Assembly: GCF_035552695.1 (NCBI RefSeq)
Contig: NZ_DASZKT010000203.1
Coordinates: forward strand, 3,663 to 67,662
Direction of reading: 5' to 3'
DNA: 64,000 nt
Source: Actinospica sp035552695
GTDB lineage: Bacteria; Actinomycetota; Actinomycetes; Streptomycetales; Catenulisporaceae
Below, in pieces: positions 29,637 through 37,987 of the stretch. The notes under the pieces are model-generated. The model had not been told where the DNA came from, ran no database searches, and saw nothing but the letters and a program-made list of their open reading frames with translations. Positions within the stretch are counted from its first letter, which is position 1. Each line of letters begins with the position of its first letter. Position numbers and translations under genes: made by a program.

Positions 29637-30650
29637 CTACAGCCGGAGCGTGGTCGAGGCCTCCAACAGTTCGGAGCTGAGCAGCTTGAGTTCGGAGCGC
29701 AGGTCGGTGGGGATCTCCCGCACACGCTCGGGCAACTGCCGGGTGGACTGGTAGAGCGAGAGTTCGGGCAGCGAGTCGGCCAGTTCGGTGTGCCGGTCCA
29801 TCAGCCGGGCCAGACCGTGCCGCCGCATCCGCGCCAGGCTGTCCGCGAGCCGCAGCGACACCAGCCAGACGCCGAGCTGCCAGAGCGGGATCAGCACGAG
29901 CCAGATGGTGACGTACACGTGCGTGGCCGACGCGAGCGTGACGGTGATGTGCTTGAGCGAGCCGACCGTCCGCAGCACCTTCGGCTCGTAGCGCGTCTCC
30001 AGCTTCGAGGGCAGCCAGTAGAGCGCGAGCGACAGGGAGCTGAGCAAGAACGGGATCGAGACGTAGATCGTCCAGCGCAGCCAGGTGGCCGGCGCCTGGA
30101 AGCGGCAGCTCAGCCGCATGAACGGCGTGGGCACGAGCACCGAGGTGATGTTGCCGATCGCGATCGGCGCCAGCGGCAGCACGGCGAGCTGCGGCAGCGC
30201 GCGCGGGATCCACGCGTCCGAGTGGCCGAGCCGGGCGACGATCGCGACGACCGTGCAGACGAAGAAGAGCTCGCAGACGAAGAGCATGAGGTTGCGCACG
30301 CGCAGGATCCGCGCCGGGTCCTCGCCGCCGCGCAACAGGTCGGCGGCCCAGGTCGGCTCGGCGGCGAGCTGATTGGTCAGCGAACCGTCCGCGATGGCGC
30401 TCAGCACGACGAGCACGACCGTCGGCTTCGGATCGTGCGTGAGGTCCGGATGGGTGAACAGGACGATGTACGCGAGGAAGCCGTATCCGAAGCCCCAGCT
30501 GCAGAGCAGTCCGTAGAGCCAGTCCGGCCGGGTGCGCACCACGCGGAGGAACTCGCCGTGCAGTGTGGGTCTTTTAGGCGTCGGACTCTTCGGTGGATCC
30601 AGCGGCTCCGCTTCCGTTCCCGTCGCCGTCGTCGTTTCCTGCGCGTCCAT
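29637..30650 (-). CDS. Multipass membrane protein, function unknown
   Basis: 337 residues with about six to seven hydrophobic spans (for example LLCSWGFGYGFLAYIVLF, NLMLFVCELFFVCTVVAIVA, WTIYVSIPFLLSSLSLALYW, THVYVTIWLVLIPLWQLGVW) and a charged C-terminal cytosolic tail of about 80 residues. The N-terminal 30 residues are Thr/Pro-rich. No family is recognised. It stands alone between the MoxR operon and a 418-base gap. Confidence 0.75.
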   Translation of the reverse strand: MDAQETTTATGTEAEPLDPPKSPTPKRPTLHGEFLRVVRTRPDWLYGLLCSWGFGYGFLAYIVLFTHPDLTHDPKPTVVLVVLSAIADGSLTNQLAAEPTWAADLLRGGEDPARILRVRNLMLFVCELFFVCTVVAIVARLGHSDAWIPRALPQLAVLPLAPIAIGNITSVLVPTPFMRLSCRFQAPATWLRWTIYVSIPFLLSSLSLALYWLPSKLETRYEPKVLRTVGSLKHITVTLASATHVYVTIWLVLIPLWQLGVWLVSLRLADSLARMRRHGLARLMDRHTELADSLPELSLYQSTRQLPERVREIPTDLRSELKLLSSELLEASTTLRL

Positions 30651-31068
30651 GCCCGCCCTCCCGCGGCAGTGCTCGCAACTGACGACGGCTCAGATTACCC
30701 ACACCGCACCGTACGTGGCCAGCCGCCCCCTGAATCCCGTTTTTGATCACGGAGAGTGATTATCAACGCTCATGGGGTGGCGTGGTTGCGCCACGGCAGG
30801 TTTCCGCCACGGCGAAGGTCTCCCATGGCGGCCGGTCGCCCGGCATGCTTGACCGGTGCACGGGCGGCGACGGAGGGGCGCCGGCCGCGTTCGCACCTGC
30901 CCGGGGCCGGGAGACCCCGCATGGTGGCGCCGGGGGGCAGCTGTGCGACGGGCCGGAACCGGTCATTCCGGCCGAACGACCCCTCGGGTGGATGGCCCGG
31001 CCCGTCGCGCCACGCTCGCCGGACTCTTCGTCACTCTTCGGCCGGCGCTCCTCGTCCAGCCGAGTCGT
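30651..31068. other. Intergenic region with a short inverted repeat
   Basis: No gene is supported in these 418 bases; open frames crossing it lack ribosome-binding sites and conserved sequence. It contains ATCAC-ggaga-GTGAT (30746-30760), about 96 bases upstream of the minus-strand membrane protein, a possible operator. Confidence 0.4.
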
Positions 31069-31836
31069 CTACATCCCGGGCGGCGGCACCACCAGCTTGA
31101 TCTCGACGCCGCTCGGGTCCGTCAGCCCGGCCATCCGGCCGAAGGGCGTGTCCGCCACCGGCTCGGTCACATGCGCACCGGCCCCCAGCGCCGCCGCTAC
31201 GGTGATGTCCACGTCCGCGACCTGGAAGTACGGCCGCCAGTGCGGCTTCTCCACCTCGTCCACGCGGAAGATCCCGGCCCGCGGCTCGCCGCCGATGTGC
31301 AGCGTCCAGTACGAGTCCGGCATCTCCTCCATCGCCTGCACCTCGGCGCCGAACAGCGCGCCGTAGAAGTCGGCCGAGGCCTTGCCCTCGGTGGTCACCA
31401 GCTCGAGCCAGGCCAGGCAGCCGGGCTCGCCGTAGACCTGGAAGCCGGCGAACGACAGCGCCTGCCACATGCCGAAGGCCGCGCCGCCCGGGTCGATCCC
31501 GTGCGCGAAGCGGCCCATGTCGCCGGCGTTCATCGCCTCGCAGATCACCGTGCCGCCGAGCTCCGGGATCCGAGCCACGGTGGCCTCGGCGTCCCGCACC
31601 GAGAAATACCCCGTCCAGGGCATCATCGGGTGCTCCTCGGCCATGTGGCCGATCCCGGCGACCGGCTTGCCGTGCACCTGCTGAACCGCGTAGCGCGTCT
31701 CCGTGTCGGCCGGGTCCGCCTCGCCGGTCCAGCCGAACAGCGGCTGATAGAACTGCAGGTAGTCCTGCTCCGTCGCGAGCAGCGTGTCGAGCCAGGCTAC
31801 GGAACCCTCGGGGTGCGGGAGCTTGCAATCGGGCAT
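31069..31836 (-). CDS. Two-module VOC-family protein
   Basis: 255 residues made of two glyoxalase-like halves (about 12-120 and 135-250), each with a VxDxxATVARIPELGG- or VADVDITVAAALGAGA-type helix-strand pair. The C-terminus FGRMAGLTDPSGVEIKLV is typical. Similar actinobacterial proteins are annotated as hydroxylases or 27-kDa antigens without proven function. ATG at 31836 (MPDCKLPHPEGSVAWLD) begins with the family's conserved strand. Lone gene. Confidence 0.87.
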   Translation of the reverse strand: MPDCKLPHPEGSVAWLDTLLATEQDYLQFYQPLFGWTGEADPADTETRYAVQQVHGKPVAGIGHMAEEHPMMPWTGYFSVRDAEATVARIPELGGTVICEAMNAGDMGRFAHGIDPGGAAFGMWQALSFAGFQVYGEPGCLAWLELVTTEGKASADFYGALFGAEVQAMEEMPDSYWTLHIGGEPRAGIFRVDEVEKPHWRPYFQVADVDITVAAALGAGAHVTEPVADTPFGRMAGLTDPSGVEIKLVVPPPGM

Positions 31837-32015
31837 CGTTCTCGGCCTCCTTGTGTAGATCGCCGAATTTCGGGATGTTTCGCTTCTACCGAGTCACTCT
31901 GCCACCGGCCTCCGACAAAATCTCGCCGTTCGGCATCCCGCCGTTCGGTCGGTTCGCACCGGTCCGAACGGGGGACGCGCGGTGTCCCCGGGACGCGGTC
32001 GGGTAGCGGCCGGAT

Positions 32016-32828
32016 GTGATCATTCGTCATATATTCACCATCGCCCTCACCGGCTCCATAGCCCTGGCCTGCGGCGGCGGTACGTGCATCAGCACCGCGG
32101 CTGCCGACGCAGGCGCGTCCGGATTCCCCGTCTACGACAACACCTTCTACTCGAACGTGAACCTGGAGCGCGTCGGCGCGGTCAAGTCGAACGTCATCTA
32201 CGAGGCGCCGATCGCGCAGCTCGCCGGTCAGAACCCGGAGAACTTCCGCGGCACGCGGCCGCGCGGGGCCGAGCTCGCACTGCCCGCGAAGTCCGCATAC
32301 GAGGCGTACGTCCAGCGCACGTCGAGCCACCCAGGCCCCGTCGTCCTGGACTTCGAGACGCTGTATCTCAAGGGCGCGCGTTCCGTCGCCGAGCGGCACT
32401 ACCAGAAACTGCGGAAGCTGCTGGAGTGGGCGCACGAGGCCGTACCCGGGCGCACGGTCGGTTACTACGGCGTGCTCGGCAACACCAACCCGCACTACTA
32501 CAAGCTGGAGCGGCGGCTCGCCGAGCGCGAGGACGCCCTGTTCCCGAGCCTCTACACGTTCAGCGACAATCGCCCGGCGTGGCGCACCCGCTTCCGCCAG
32601 ATCATGGCCGAGGCCGCCACCGTCGCCCCCGGCAAGCCCGTCGACGCCTACCTCTGGCCCCAGTACCACGGCGGGACCAAGCTGGCCGGGCGCTATCTGA
32701 CGCCGGATCACTGGCGCTACGAGCTGGAGACCGCGCACCAGCTCTGCTCGGGCGTGGTCATCTGGAGCCCGTGGGCCAGCGATCCGGACCAGCGCTGGGT
32801 GGACGAGACCGCCGCGTTTCTCGGCTAG
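32016..32828 (+). CDS. Secreted TIM-barrel protein resembling GH56 hyaluronidase
   Basis: 270 residues with an N-terminal hydrophobic signal (about 1-30, ending STAAADA). The mature part has a sequence of strand-end motifs in the order expected for the hyaluronidase barrel: VVLDFE with Asp112 and Glu114 placed as a catalytic pair, TVGYYG (148-152), LFPSLYTF (175-182), DAYLWPQYH (210-218), then SGVVIWSPW (245-253). I judge this a bacterial GH56-like glycosidase, but no substrate can be named. The GTG is weakly supported (no strong ribosome-binding site). It is convergent with an LD-carboxypeptidase gene. Confidence 0.65.
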   Translation: MIIRHIFTIALTGSIALACGGGTCISTAAADAGASGFPVYDNTFYSNVNLERVGAVKSNVIYEAPIAQLAGQNPENFRGTRPRGAELALPAKSAYEAYVQRTSSHPGPVVLDFETLYLKGARSVAERHYQKLRKLLEWAHEAVPGRTVGYYGVLGNTNPHYYKLERRLAEREDALFPSLYTFSDNRPAWRTRFRQIMAEAATVAPGKPVDAYLWPQYHGGTKLAGRYLTPDHWRYELETAHQLCSGVVIWSPWASDPDQRWVDETAAFLG

Positions 32829-32851
32829 TGCGTTCAGCACGTCCAGCGCGG

Positions 32852-33904
32852 CTAGTACGTGACAGTGATCCGGCGGGCCGGGCCGTCCACCCGGATCAGG
32901 CCGCCGTAGGGGAGTACGACCTGCGGCTCGGTGTGCCCGATCTCGAGGTCGAACACGAGCAGCGCGCCCGGGTTGTACTCGTCGAACGCGCGCTCCACCG
33001 CCGTGCGCTGGTCGCCTCGGTACCGCGCCGAGTCCTCGGCGCTCAGCTGCCGATCGAACGCCCACGCCTTGGGCCGGCCGATCAGCGCCGCGTCGAACTG
33101 CCGGAGCAGCCCGCGTTCGCCGAGGTTGCGCAGGATCCGGTACACCTCGACGTGGCTCGGCAGCTCCTCGCTGGTCTCCAGGACCAGCACGCCGCCCGCG
33201 TACCGCGCCGGGTCGCCGACATTGCGGTCGGCCATGGCAAGCCAGGACAGGATCTCCAGGTTCCCGCCCCAGCTCGGCCCCTCGACGACGCGGTCGGCGC
33301 GCAGCCAGCTCCAGCCCGCCGACTCGGTCATCCGGTACTCCGCGGCATGCTGCTCGAACGCGGCCGCGTCGTCCCAGGGCACGTCGATGTCGCCGAACTC
33401 CTTGTTCTCGACGAGGTCGAACGGCCCCGACGTGAACAACGCGGCGCGCACCGAGTCGGCGGTGATCGGGTGCATCGCCCCGGCGCGACCGAACTGCGTC
33501 ATGATCGCGCCGCCGTGGTACGCCACGATCCCGAGCGTGTGCAGGTAGGTCAGCAGGTTCGTCGCGTCGCTGTATCCGAAGAACGGCTTCGGGTTCGCGC
33601 GCAGCACGTCGGCGTCGAGGTGCGGCAGCACGGTGATCTGGCTGTCGCCGCCGATACTGCAGATCACGGCCTTGATGTCGGGATCGGCGAACGCGGCGTG
33701 CAGGTCCGCGGCGCGGTCCGCCGGCGAGGAGCCCAGCACGCGGGTGGTGGGGAACTCGACGGGGATCAGACCGAAATCCTCGCGCAGCCGGCGCAGCCCG
33801 AGCTCGTAGGGGAGCGGGAAGAGCTCGGGCAGACCGCCGGAGGGGGAGACGATCGCGACCCGGTCGCCCGGCTTCGGCTTCGGGGGATAGTGCAGCGGAT
33901 CCAT
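32852..33904 (-). CDS. LD-carboxypeptidase, S66 (LdcA/MccF) family
   Basis: 350 residues. Family S66 cleaves L,D-peptide bonds in murein tetrapeptides (LdcA) or inactivates microcin C-like nucleotides (MccF). N-terminus GDRVAIVSPSGG, nucleophile Ser in FFGYSDATNLL, and the Glu/His pair in WGGNLEIL and LEIGHTEPQ are present, so catalysis is expected. The length and the GNLEIL region lean to the MccF-like branch. ATG at 33904. Confidence 0.9.
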   Translation of the reverse strand: MDPLHYPPKPKPGDRVAIVSPSGGLPELFPLPYELGLRRLREDFGLIPVEFPTTRVLGSSPADRAADLHAAFADPDIKAVICSIGGDSQITVLPHLDADVLRANPKPFFGYSDATNLLTYLHTLGIVAYHGGAIMTQFGRAGAMHPITADSVRAALFTSGPFDLVENKEFGDIDVPWDDAAAFEQHAAEYRMTESAGWSWLRADRVVEGPSWGGNLEILSWLAMADRNVGDPARYAGGVLVLETSEELPSHVEVYRILRNLGERGLLRQFDAALIGRPKAWAFDRQLSAEDSARYRGDQRTAVERAFDEYNPGALLVFDLEIGHTEPQVVLPYGGLIRVDGPARRITVTY

Positions 33905-33994
33905 GCGAGCGAGGCTAGCCGTACCGCGCCGGATGGTGCACTCGAGTTAACGGGAATCGGCGGGTAACGCAGTAGGCCGCTACGAATTCGGCGG

Positions 33995-34375
33995 CTACGA
34001 AGTCGGCGTGTGCGGGATGCCCTCGACCTCGTGCTCGGCTTGGCCGAGCGCCTCGTCCAGCAGTCGCTTGATGTGGTCGCCGCGCAGTCGGTAGTACCGC
34101 GCCCGGCCCTCGGCACGCTGGTCGACGAGTCCGGCGAGGCGCAGCTTGGCCAGGTGCTGGCTGGCCGCGGTGGGCGTGCAGCGGGCCGTCTCCGCCAGGG
34201 TGCTGACGCCGAGCTCGCCCTCGCGCAGCGCCCAGAGCAGCCGCAGCCGGGTCGGTTCGGCGAGCATGTCCAGGTGGGCGACAGCGGTCTGCACGTGAGC
34301 GTCGGGCAGTGTCCGGCCGAGCGCGGATCTGTGGTGCTCCTTGGGTTGCTCGCCGGGGACTGCTGGGTGGGCCAT
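33995..34375 (-). CDS. ArsR/SmtB-family repressor
   Basis: 126 residues with a winged helix: LDMLAEPTRLRLLWALREGE, the recognition helix CTPTAASQHLAKLRLAGLV, and the wing RAEGRARYYRLRG. The C-terminal tail carries several His (GDHIKRL, AEHEVEGIPHTPT), a plausible metal site like nickel/cobalt sensors of this family. It is divergent from a His-rich NicO-type exporter, and a strong inverted repeat lies over that gene's -35 box. An upstream in-frame GTG (34390) is possible. Confidence 0.9.
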   Translation of the reverse strand: MAHPAVPGEQPKEHHRSALGRTLPDAHVQTAVAHLDMLAEPTRLRLLWALREGELGVSTLAETARCTPTAASQHLAKLRLAGLVDQRAEGRARYYRLRGDHIKRLLDEALGQAEHEVEGIPHTPTS

Positions 34376-34391
34376 GCCCCATCTTCTCACT

Positions 34392-34406
34392 TGCGAACTT
34401 CTCGCA
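34392..34406. promoter_or_regulatory. Short palindrome upstream of the ArsR-type gene
   Basis: TGCGA-ACTTC-TCGCA, perfect, 16 bases upstream of the repressor ATG; a candidate autoregulatory site. Confidence 0.35.
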
Positions 34407-34427
34407 GGAAGCAGGAGTGCGCATTTA

Positions 34428-34466
34428 CCTTCTCATCTTCACTGATGCGAAGGTGAGCGGTAGTCT
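34428..34466 (+). promoter_or_regulatory. Operator-promoter of the NicO-type exporter
   Basis: CCTTCTCATC (34428-34437) and GATGCGAAGG (34444-34453) form an inverted repeat with one mismatch. The 6-base spacer TTCACT is itself the -35 element, followed by a 17-base spacer and TAGTCT (34461-34466). Transcription would start at or beside the GTG at 34473. A bound ArsR dimer would cover the -35. Confidence 0.55.
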
Positions 34467-34472
34467 GGCGGT

Positions 34473-35318
34473 GTGAACTCCGCATCCGCGCTCGTCCTCG
34501 CCGCGGCCGGGGTCGGCTTCGGCCACGCCGTGCTGCCCGACCACTGGGCTCCGCTGGCCGTCCTCAGCCGTGCCAGGAAGGACCCGGTGCAGCGCGTGGT
34601 GCGCCGCTCGCTGGCGGCCGCGGGCACGCACGTGGTGCTTTCGCTGCTGCTCGGCGCGCTGCTGATCGGGGTCGGGCTGAGCTTCCGCGCGACGGTCGTC
34701 CGGTACGAGGACTACGTCGTCGGCGGTCTGCTGCTGGCGACGGGCGCGGTGTTCCTCGCGCTCGAACTGACAGGCCGTGGGCACGGCCATGCGCACGACA
34801 ACGGTCATGACCACGGCCACGAACACGGTCATGCGCATGACCCCGGCCATGACCACGGCCATGACGATGACCATGCGCACGATCATGGCCACGCTCGCGA
34901 TCACGCGCACGACAGTCACCACGGCAACCACAATCTCGGCAACGACGATCGCAGCCATCGCGATCGCAGCCATCACGATCTCGGCCGCCACGATCACAGC
35001 CACCACAGTCATCCATCCCGCGGCGGGGGCCGGATCCGCGCCGCCGTCGCGCTCGCGGTCCCCTTCGGCGCGGCCGCCTCGCCCGATCTGACGATACTTC
35101 CGGTGTTCCTCGCGGCCAGCGCGCTCGGCGGTGCGACGGCGGTCGGGGCGCTGCTCGTGTTCGCGGGCGTCACGGTGGCGACGATCGTCGGGCTCACGGT
35201 CGCCGCGACGCTCGGCGTGGCTCGGCTTACCGCACCGTGGATGGAGCGCCGCGCGAACCTGCTGACCGCCGCGACTCTGCTCGTCTTCGGCTGCCTGATC
35301 GCCGCCGGGCTCGTCTAG
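34473..35318 (+). CDS. NicO-type nickel/cobalt exporter with long His-rich loop
   Basis: 281 residues. Transmembrane segments at about 3-22, 50-72, 84-100, then a cytoplasmic loop from about 101 to 180 with 29 histidines in 80 residues (HGHEHGHAHD-like runs plus Asp), then three further segments (186-215, 210-235, 260-281). The GVGFGHAVLPDHW motif resembles the HX4DH motif of nickel/cobalt permeases and RcnA-type efflux. Divergent ArsR repressor suggests metal-induced export. GTG start, probably leaderless given the -10 seven bases upstream. The metal is not fixed by sequence. Confidence 0.83.
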   Translation: MNSASALVLAAAGVGFGHAVLPDHWAPLAVLSRARKDPVQRVVRRSLAAAGTHVVLSLLLGALLIGVGLSFRATVVRYEDYVVGGLLLATGAVFLALELTGRGHGHAHDNGHDHGHEHGHAHDPGHDHGHDDDHAHDHGHARDHAHDSHHGNHNLGNDDRSHRDRSHHDLGRHDHSHHSHPSRGGGRIRAAVALAVPFGAAASPDLTILPVFLAASALGGATAVGALLVFAGVTVATIVGLTVAATLGVARLTAPWMERRANLLTAATLLVFGCLIAAGLV

Positions 35319-35818
35319 GACACGTTCCGGCTGCGGCGCTCCAGCCGGACGACGTCGCGCCAACCGCGCACGCCGTGCTTGCCGATCTTCTCCTGCACGC
35401 CGAGCGTCCGGAAACCCGCCCGCTCGTGTAGCGCGAGTGAGGCCGTGTTCTCCGGGAAGATCCCCGCCTGCAGCGTCCAGATGCCCGCCGCCTCGGTCGA
35501 CTCGATGAGCCTGTCCAGCAGCGCCCGGCCCACTCCGCCGCCCCGCGCGCCGGAGCTCACATAGACCGATTCTTCAAGGACACCCGCGTAGACCGGACGG
35601 CTGGAGACCCGCGACGCGGCGACCCAGCCCAGCACCGTGCCGTCGTTCGGCGCGACCGCGACGAAACGGTGCTCGGGCAGTTTCCCCGCGTCGAACGCCG
35701 GCCAGTCGGGGGCCTCGGCCTGGAAGGAGGCGTCCCCGGTTTCCAGGCCCGCCTGGTAGATCGCCAGCACCGCGTCGGCGTGCCCGTCGGTCATCGGGAC
35801 GATGTCGAACTCGAACAT
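35315..35818 (-). CDS. GNAT acetyltransferase, phosphinothricin-acetyltransferase-like
   Basis: 167 residues. The acetyl-CoA site is VYVSSGARGGGVGRALLD and the C-terminal signature GFRTLGVQEKIGKHGVRGWR is that of PAT-type enzymes that acetylate phosphinothricin or methionine sulfoximine. The substrate here is untested. Its stop overlaps the end of the convergent exporter gene by four bases. ATG at 35818 chosen; a GTG nine bases further is possible. Confidence 0.87.
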   Translation of the reverse strand: MFEFDIVPMTDGHADAVLAIYQAGLETGDASFQAEAPDWPAFDAGKLPEHRFVAVAPNDGTVLGWVAASRVSSRPVYAGVLEESVYVSSGARGGGVGRALLDRLIESTEAAGIWTLQAGIFPENTASLALHERAGFRTLGVQEKIGKHGVRGWRDVVRLERRSRNVS

Positions 35819-35900
35819 GCTCCGCACGCTAGCGGAACCAACTCAAGAGCATTCGCATCCAAGCTCCGCCGAACACGCAGGAGAGGGATGGGGATCTCGG

Positions 35901-36947
35901 ATGTCGAGCATACGTAGACGTGTCACGCGCACGGTCGGATTGATCGTTCTGGCGACGTTGGGAGTGGCGGGAGTCGGGCTGGTCGCGGGATGCAGCGATA
36001 ACAGCTCGTCAAGCGGCTCGAATTCCTCGGCCGGCGGGGCGGCCGCCGCGCAGGGGCAGGCCAGGGTGCCGAGCGGCAGCGGCTCCAATAAACTGAACAA
36101 CTCGAATAACTCAAACGGTTCCAGCAATTCCACCAGTAAGACCACGAATGTCGCGAACACCGGCAACCTGATAGTCATGGCGGCATTGCAACTCTCGGTC
36201 AAGAACCCCGAGCAGGCCGCCGACCACGCGGAACAGGTCGTCATCTCGGCGGGCGGCTACGTCGCGTCCGCGGCGGAAGGCGTCGGTGCGCAGAACCTGC
36301 CAACCCCGAGCACGAGTGCCGACGCCACGGAGAGCTCCGAAACCGGCGTCAGCCCGCTGACTCTGCCGATGGCGTCCGCCGCGGTGAACACCGACCAGGC
36401 GCTGCTGCTCCTGCGCGTTCCGCCGTCGAAGCTCGACTCGGTGCTCGCGGCGCTGGCCGGGACCGGCAGCGTCAGTTTCCGCACCCAGTCCGAGACGGAC
36501 GTGACCGGCCAGGTCGCCGACGTGAACAGCCGGATCGCGTCCGCGCAGGCCTCGCTCACCGAGCTGCGCGGGATGATCGACAAGGCCGCGTCGATGAACG
36601 ACCTGATCTCGCTGGAACAGGCCCTGGCCGGCCGCGAGTCAGACCTCGAATCCCTCGAGGCCCAGCAGCGCGCGCTCTCCGACCAGACCGGCTACGCGAC
36701 CGTGACCGTCGGCTACTACGAGCCCGCCGCGGCCGCCGTGCCGACCACGCCGGCCGCTCATCACAACGCCTTCGTCACGGCGCTGGACGACGGCTGGCAC
36801 GCGCTCGTCGCCACGTTCCGGGTGATCCTGGTCGTGCTCGGCTGGCTGCTGCCGTTCGCGGTGGTCGTCGCGCTGCTGTGGTGGCCGGTGCGCAGGCTGT
36901 CGCGGCGGACCTGGTGGCGCCCGCGTCCGGGGGATCGGACAGAATAG
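35901..36947 (+). CDS. DUF4349-domain lipoprotein
   Basis: 348 residues. Signal with lipobox LVAGCS (Cys at about 34), a low-complexity Ser/Asn/Gly linker (about 35-110), then the DUF4349 domain: QLSVKNPEQAADHAEQVVISAGGYV, LLLRVPPSKLDSVLAALAG, VADVNSRIASAQASLTELRG (coiled coil), and a C-terminal transmembrane segment near VLGWLLPFAVVVALLWW. It probably sits at the outer face of the membrane. Role unknown. Precedes coaA by four bases. Confidence 0.88.
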   Translation: MSSIRRRVTRTVGLIVLATLGVAGVGLVAGCSDNSSSSGSNSSAGGAAAAQGQARVPSGSGSNKLNNSNNSNGSSNSTSKTTNVANTGNLIVMAALQLSVKNPEQAADHAEQVVISAGGYVASAAEGVGAQNLPTPSTSADATESSETGVSPLTLPMASAAVNTDQALLLLRVPPSKLDSVLAALAGTGSVSFRTQSETDVTGQVADVNSRIASAQASLTELRGMIDKAASMNDLISLEQALAGRESDLESLEAQQRALSDQTGYATVTVGYYEPAAAAVPTTPAAHHNAFVTALDDGWHALVATFRVILVVLGWLLPFAVVVALLWWPVRRLSRRTWWRPRPGDRTE

Positions 36948-36951
36948 GTGC

Positions 36952-37935
36952 GTGCCGATCTTGCCGGAGGCCGGGGAACTCGCCCCGGCGAGCAGCCCGT
37001 ACGTGGACCTGGACCGCGAAACCTGGAGCGGCCTGCGCGAACGCACCCCGCTGCCGCTCACGGCCGCGGAGGTCGAGGACCTGCGCGGGCTCGGTGACGA
37101 GATCGACCTCGACGAGGTGCGCGCCATGTACCTGCCGATCTCGCGGCTGCTGAACCTCTACGTCGGCGCGGTGCACGGCCTGCGCGGCGCGCTCGGCACC
37201 TTCCTCGGCGACTCGCCGGGGGCCGGGCGCGCCCGGGGCACCCCGTTCGTCATCGGGATCGCGGGCAGCGTCGCGGTCGGCAAGTCGACCACGGCGCGGC
37301 TGCTGCGGGCGCTGCTCGCGCGCTGGCCGGAGCACCCGCGCGTCGAACTCGTCACCACCGACGGCTTCCTGCTGCCGAACGCCGAGCTGGAGCGACGCGG
37401 CCTGATGCAGCGCAAGGGCTTCCCCGAGTCCTACGACCGGCGCGCGCTCACCCGCTTCGTCGCGGACATCAAGTCGGGCCGGGACGAGGTGCAGGCGCCG
37501 GTCTACTCGCACCTCGTGTACGACATCGTGCCCGGCGAGCGGGCCGTCGTGCACCGGCCGGACATCCTGATCGTCGAGGGGCTCAACGTGCTGCAGCCCG
37601 CCCTGCCCGGCCAGGACGGGCGCACCAGGATGGCGCTGGCCGACTACTTCGACTTCAGCATCTACGTGGACGCGCGCGAGTCGGACATCGAGCAGTGGTA
37701 CCTGGCCCGGTTCCGCAAGCTGCGGGACACCGCGTTCACCGATCCGAACTCGTACTTCGCCCGCTTCACCGAGGTCTCCGAACCCGAGGCTATGGAGTTC
37801 GCGCGCGGCGCTTGGGCCCGGATCAACCGGGTGAACCTGATCGAGAACGTGCTGCCCACCCGCGGCCGGGCCACGCTGGTGCTGCGCAAGGGGGCCGACC
37901 ACCGCATCGAACGCGTCCGGCTGCGCAAGCTCTAG
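36952..37935 (+). CDS. coaA: Pantothenate kinase (type I)
   Basis: Phosphorylates pantothenate, the committing step of CoA synthesis, so it works with coaBC in this window. 327 residues, standard for type I. P-loop GIAGSVAVGKSTTARLL, TTDGFLLPN, RKGFPESYD, YSHLVYDIVPGE and IVEGLNVLQ are all conserved. GTG start follows directly after the DUF4349 stop. Confidence 0.96.
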   Translation: MPILPEAGELAPASSPYVDLDRETWSGLRERTPLPLTAAEVEDLRGLGDEIDLDEVRAMYLPISRLLNLYVGAVHGLRGALGTFLGDSPGAGRARGTPFVIGIAGSVAVGKSTTARLLRALLARWPEHPRVELVTTDGFLLPNAELERRGLMQRKGFPESYDRRALTRFVADIKSGRDEVQAPVYSHLVYDIVPGERAVVHRPDILIVEGLNVLQPALPGQDGRTRMALADYFDFSIYVDARESDIEQWYLARFRKLRDTAFTDPNSYFARFTEVSEPEAMEFARGAWARINRVNLIENVLPTRGRATLVLRKGADHRIERVRLRKL

Positions 37936-37987
37936 GAGCTCACGCAGCCGGGCGCGATGGTGGCGAGAGGCGCGGCGGACCAGGGAA

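Noticed and set aside
30743..31366. Plus-strand open frame in the gap and over the VOC gene
   Set aside because: Runs antisense to the well supported VOC gene, has no ribosome-binding site.
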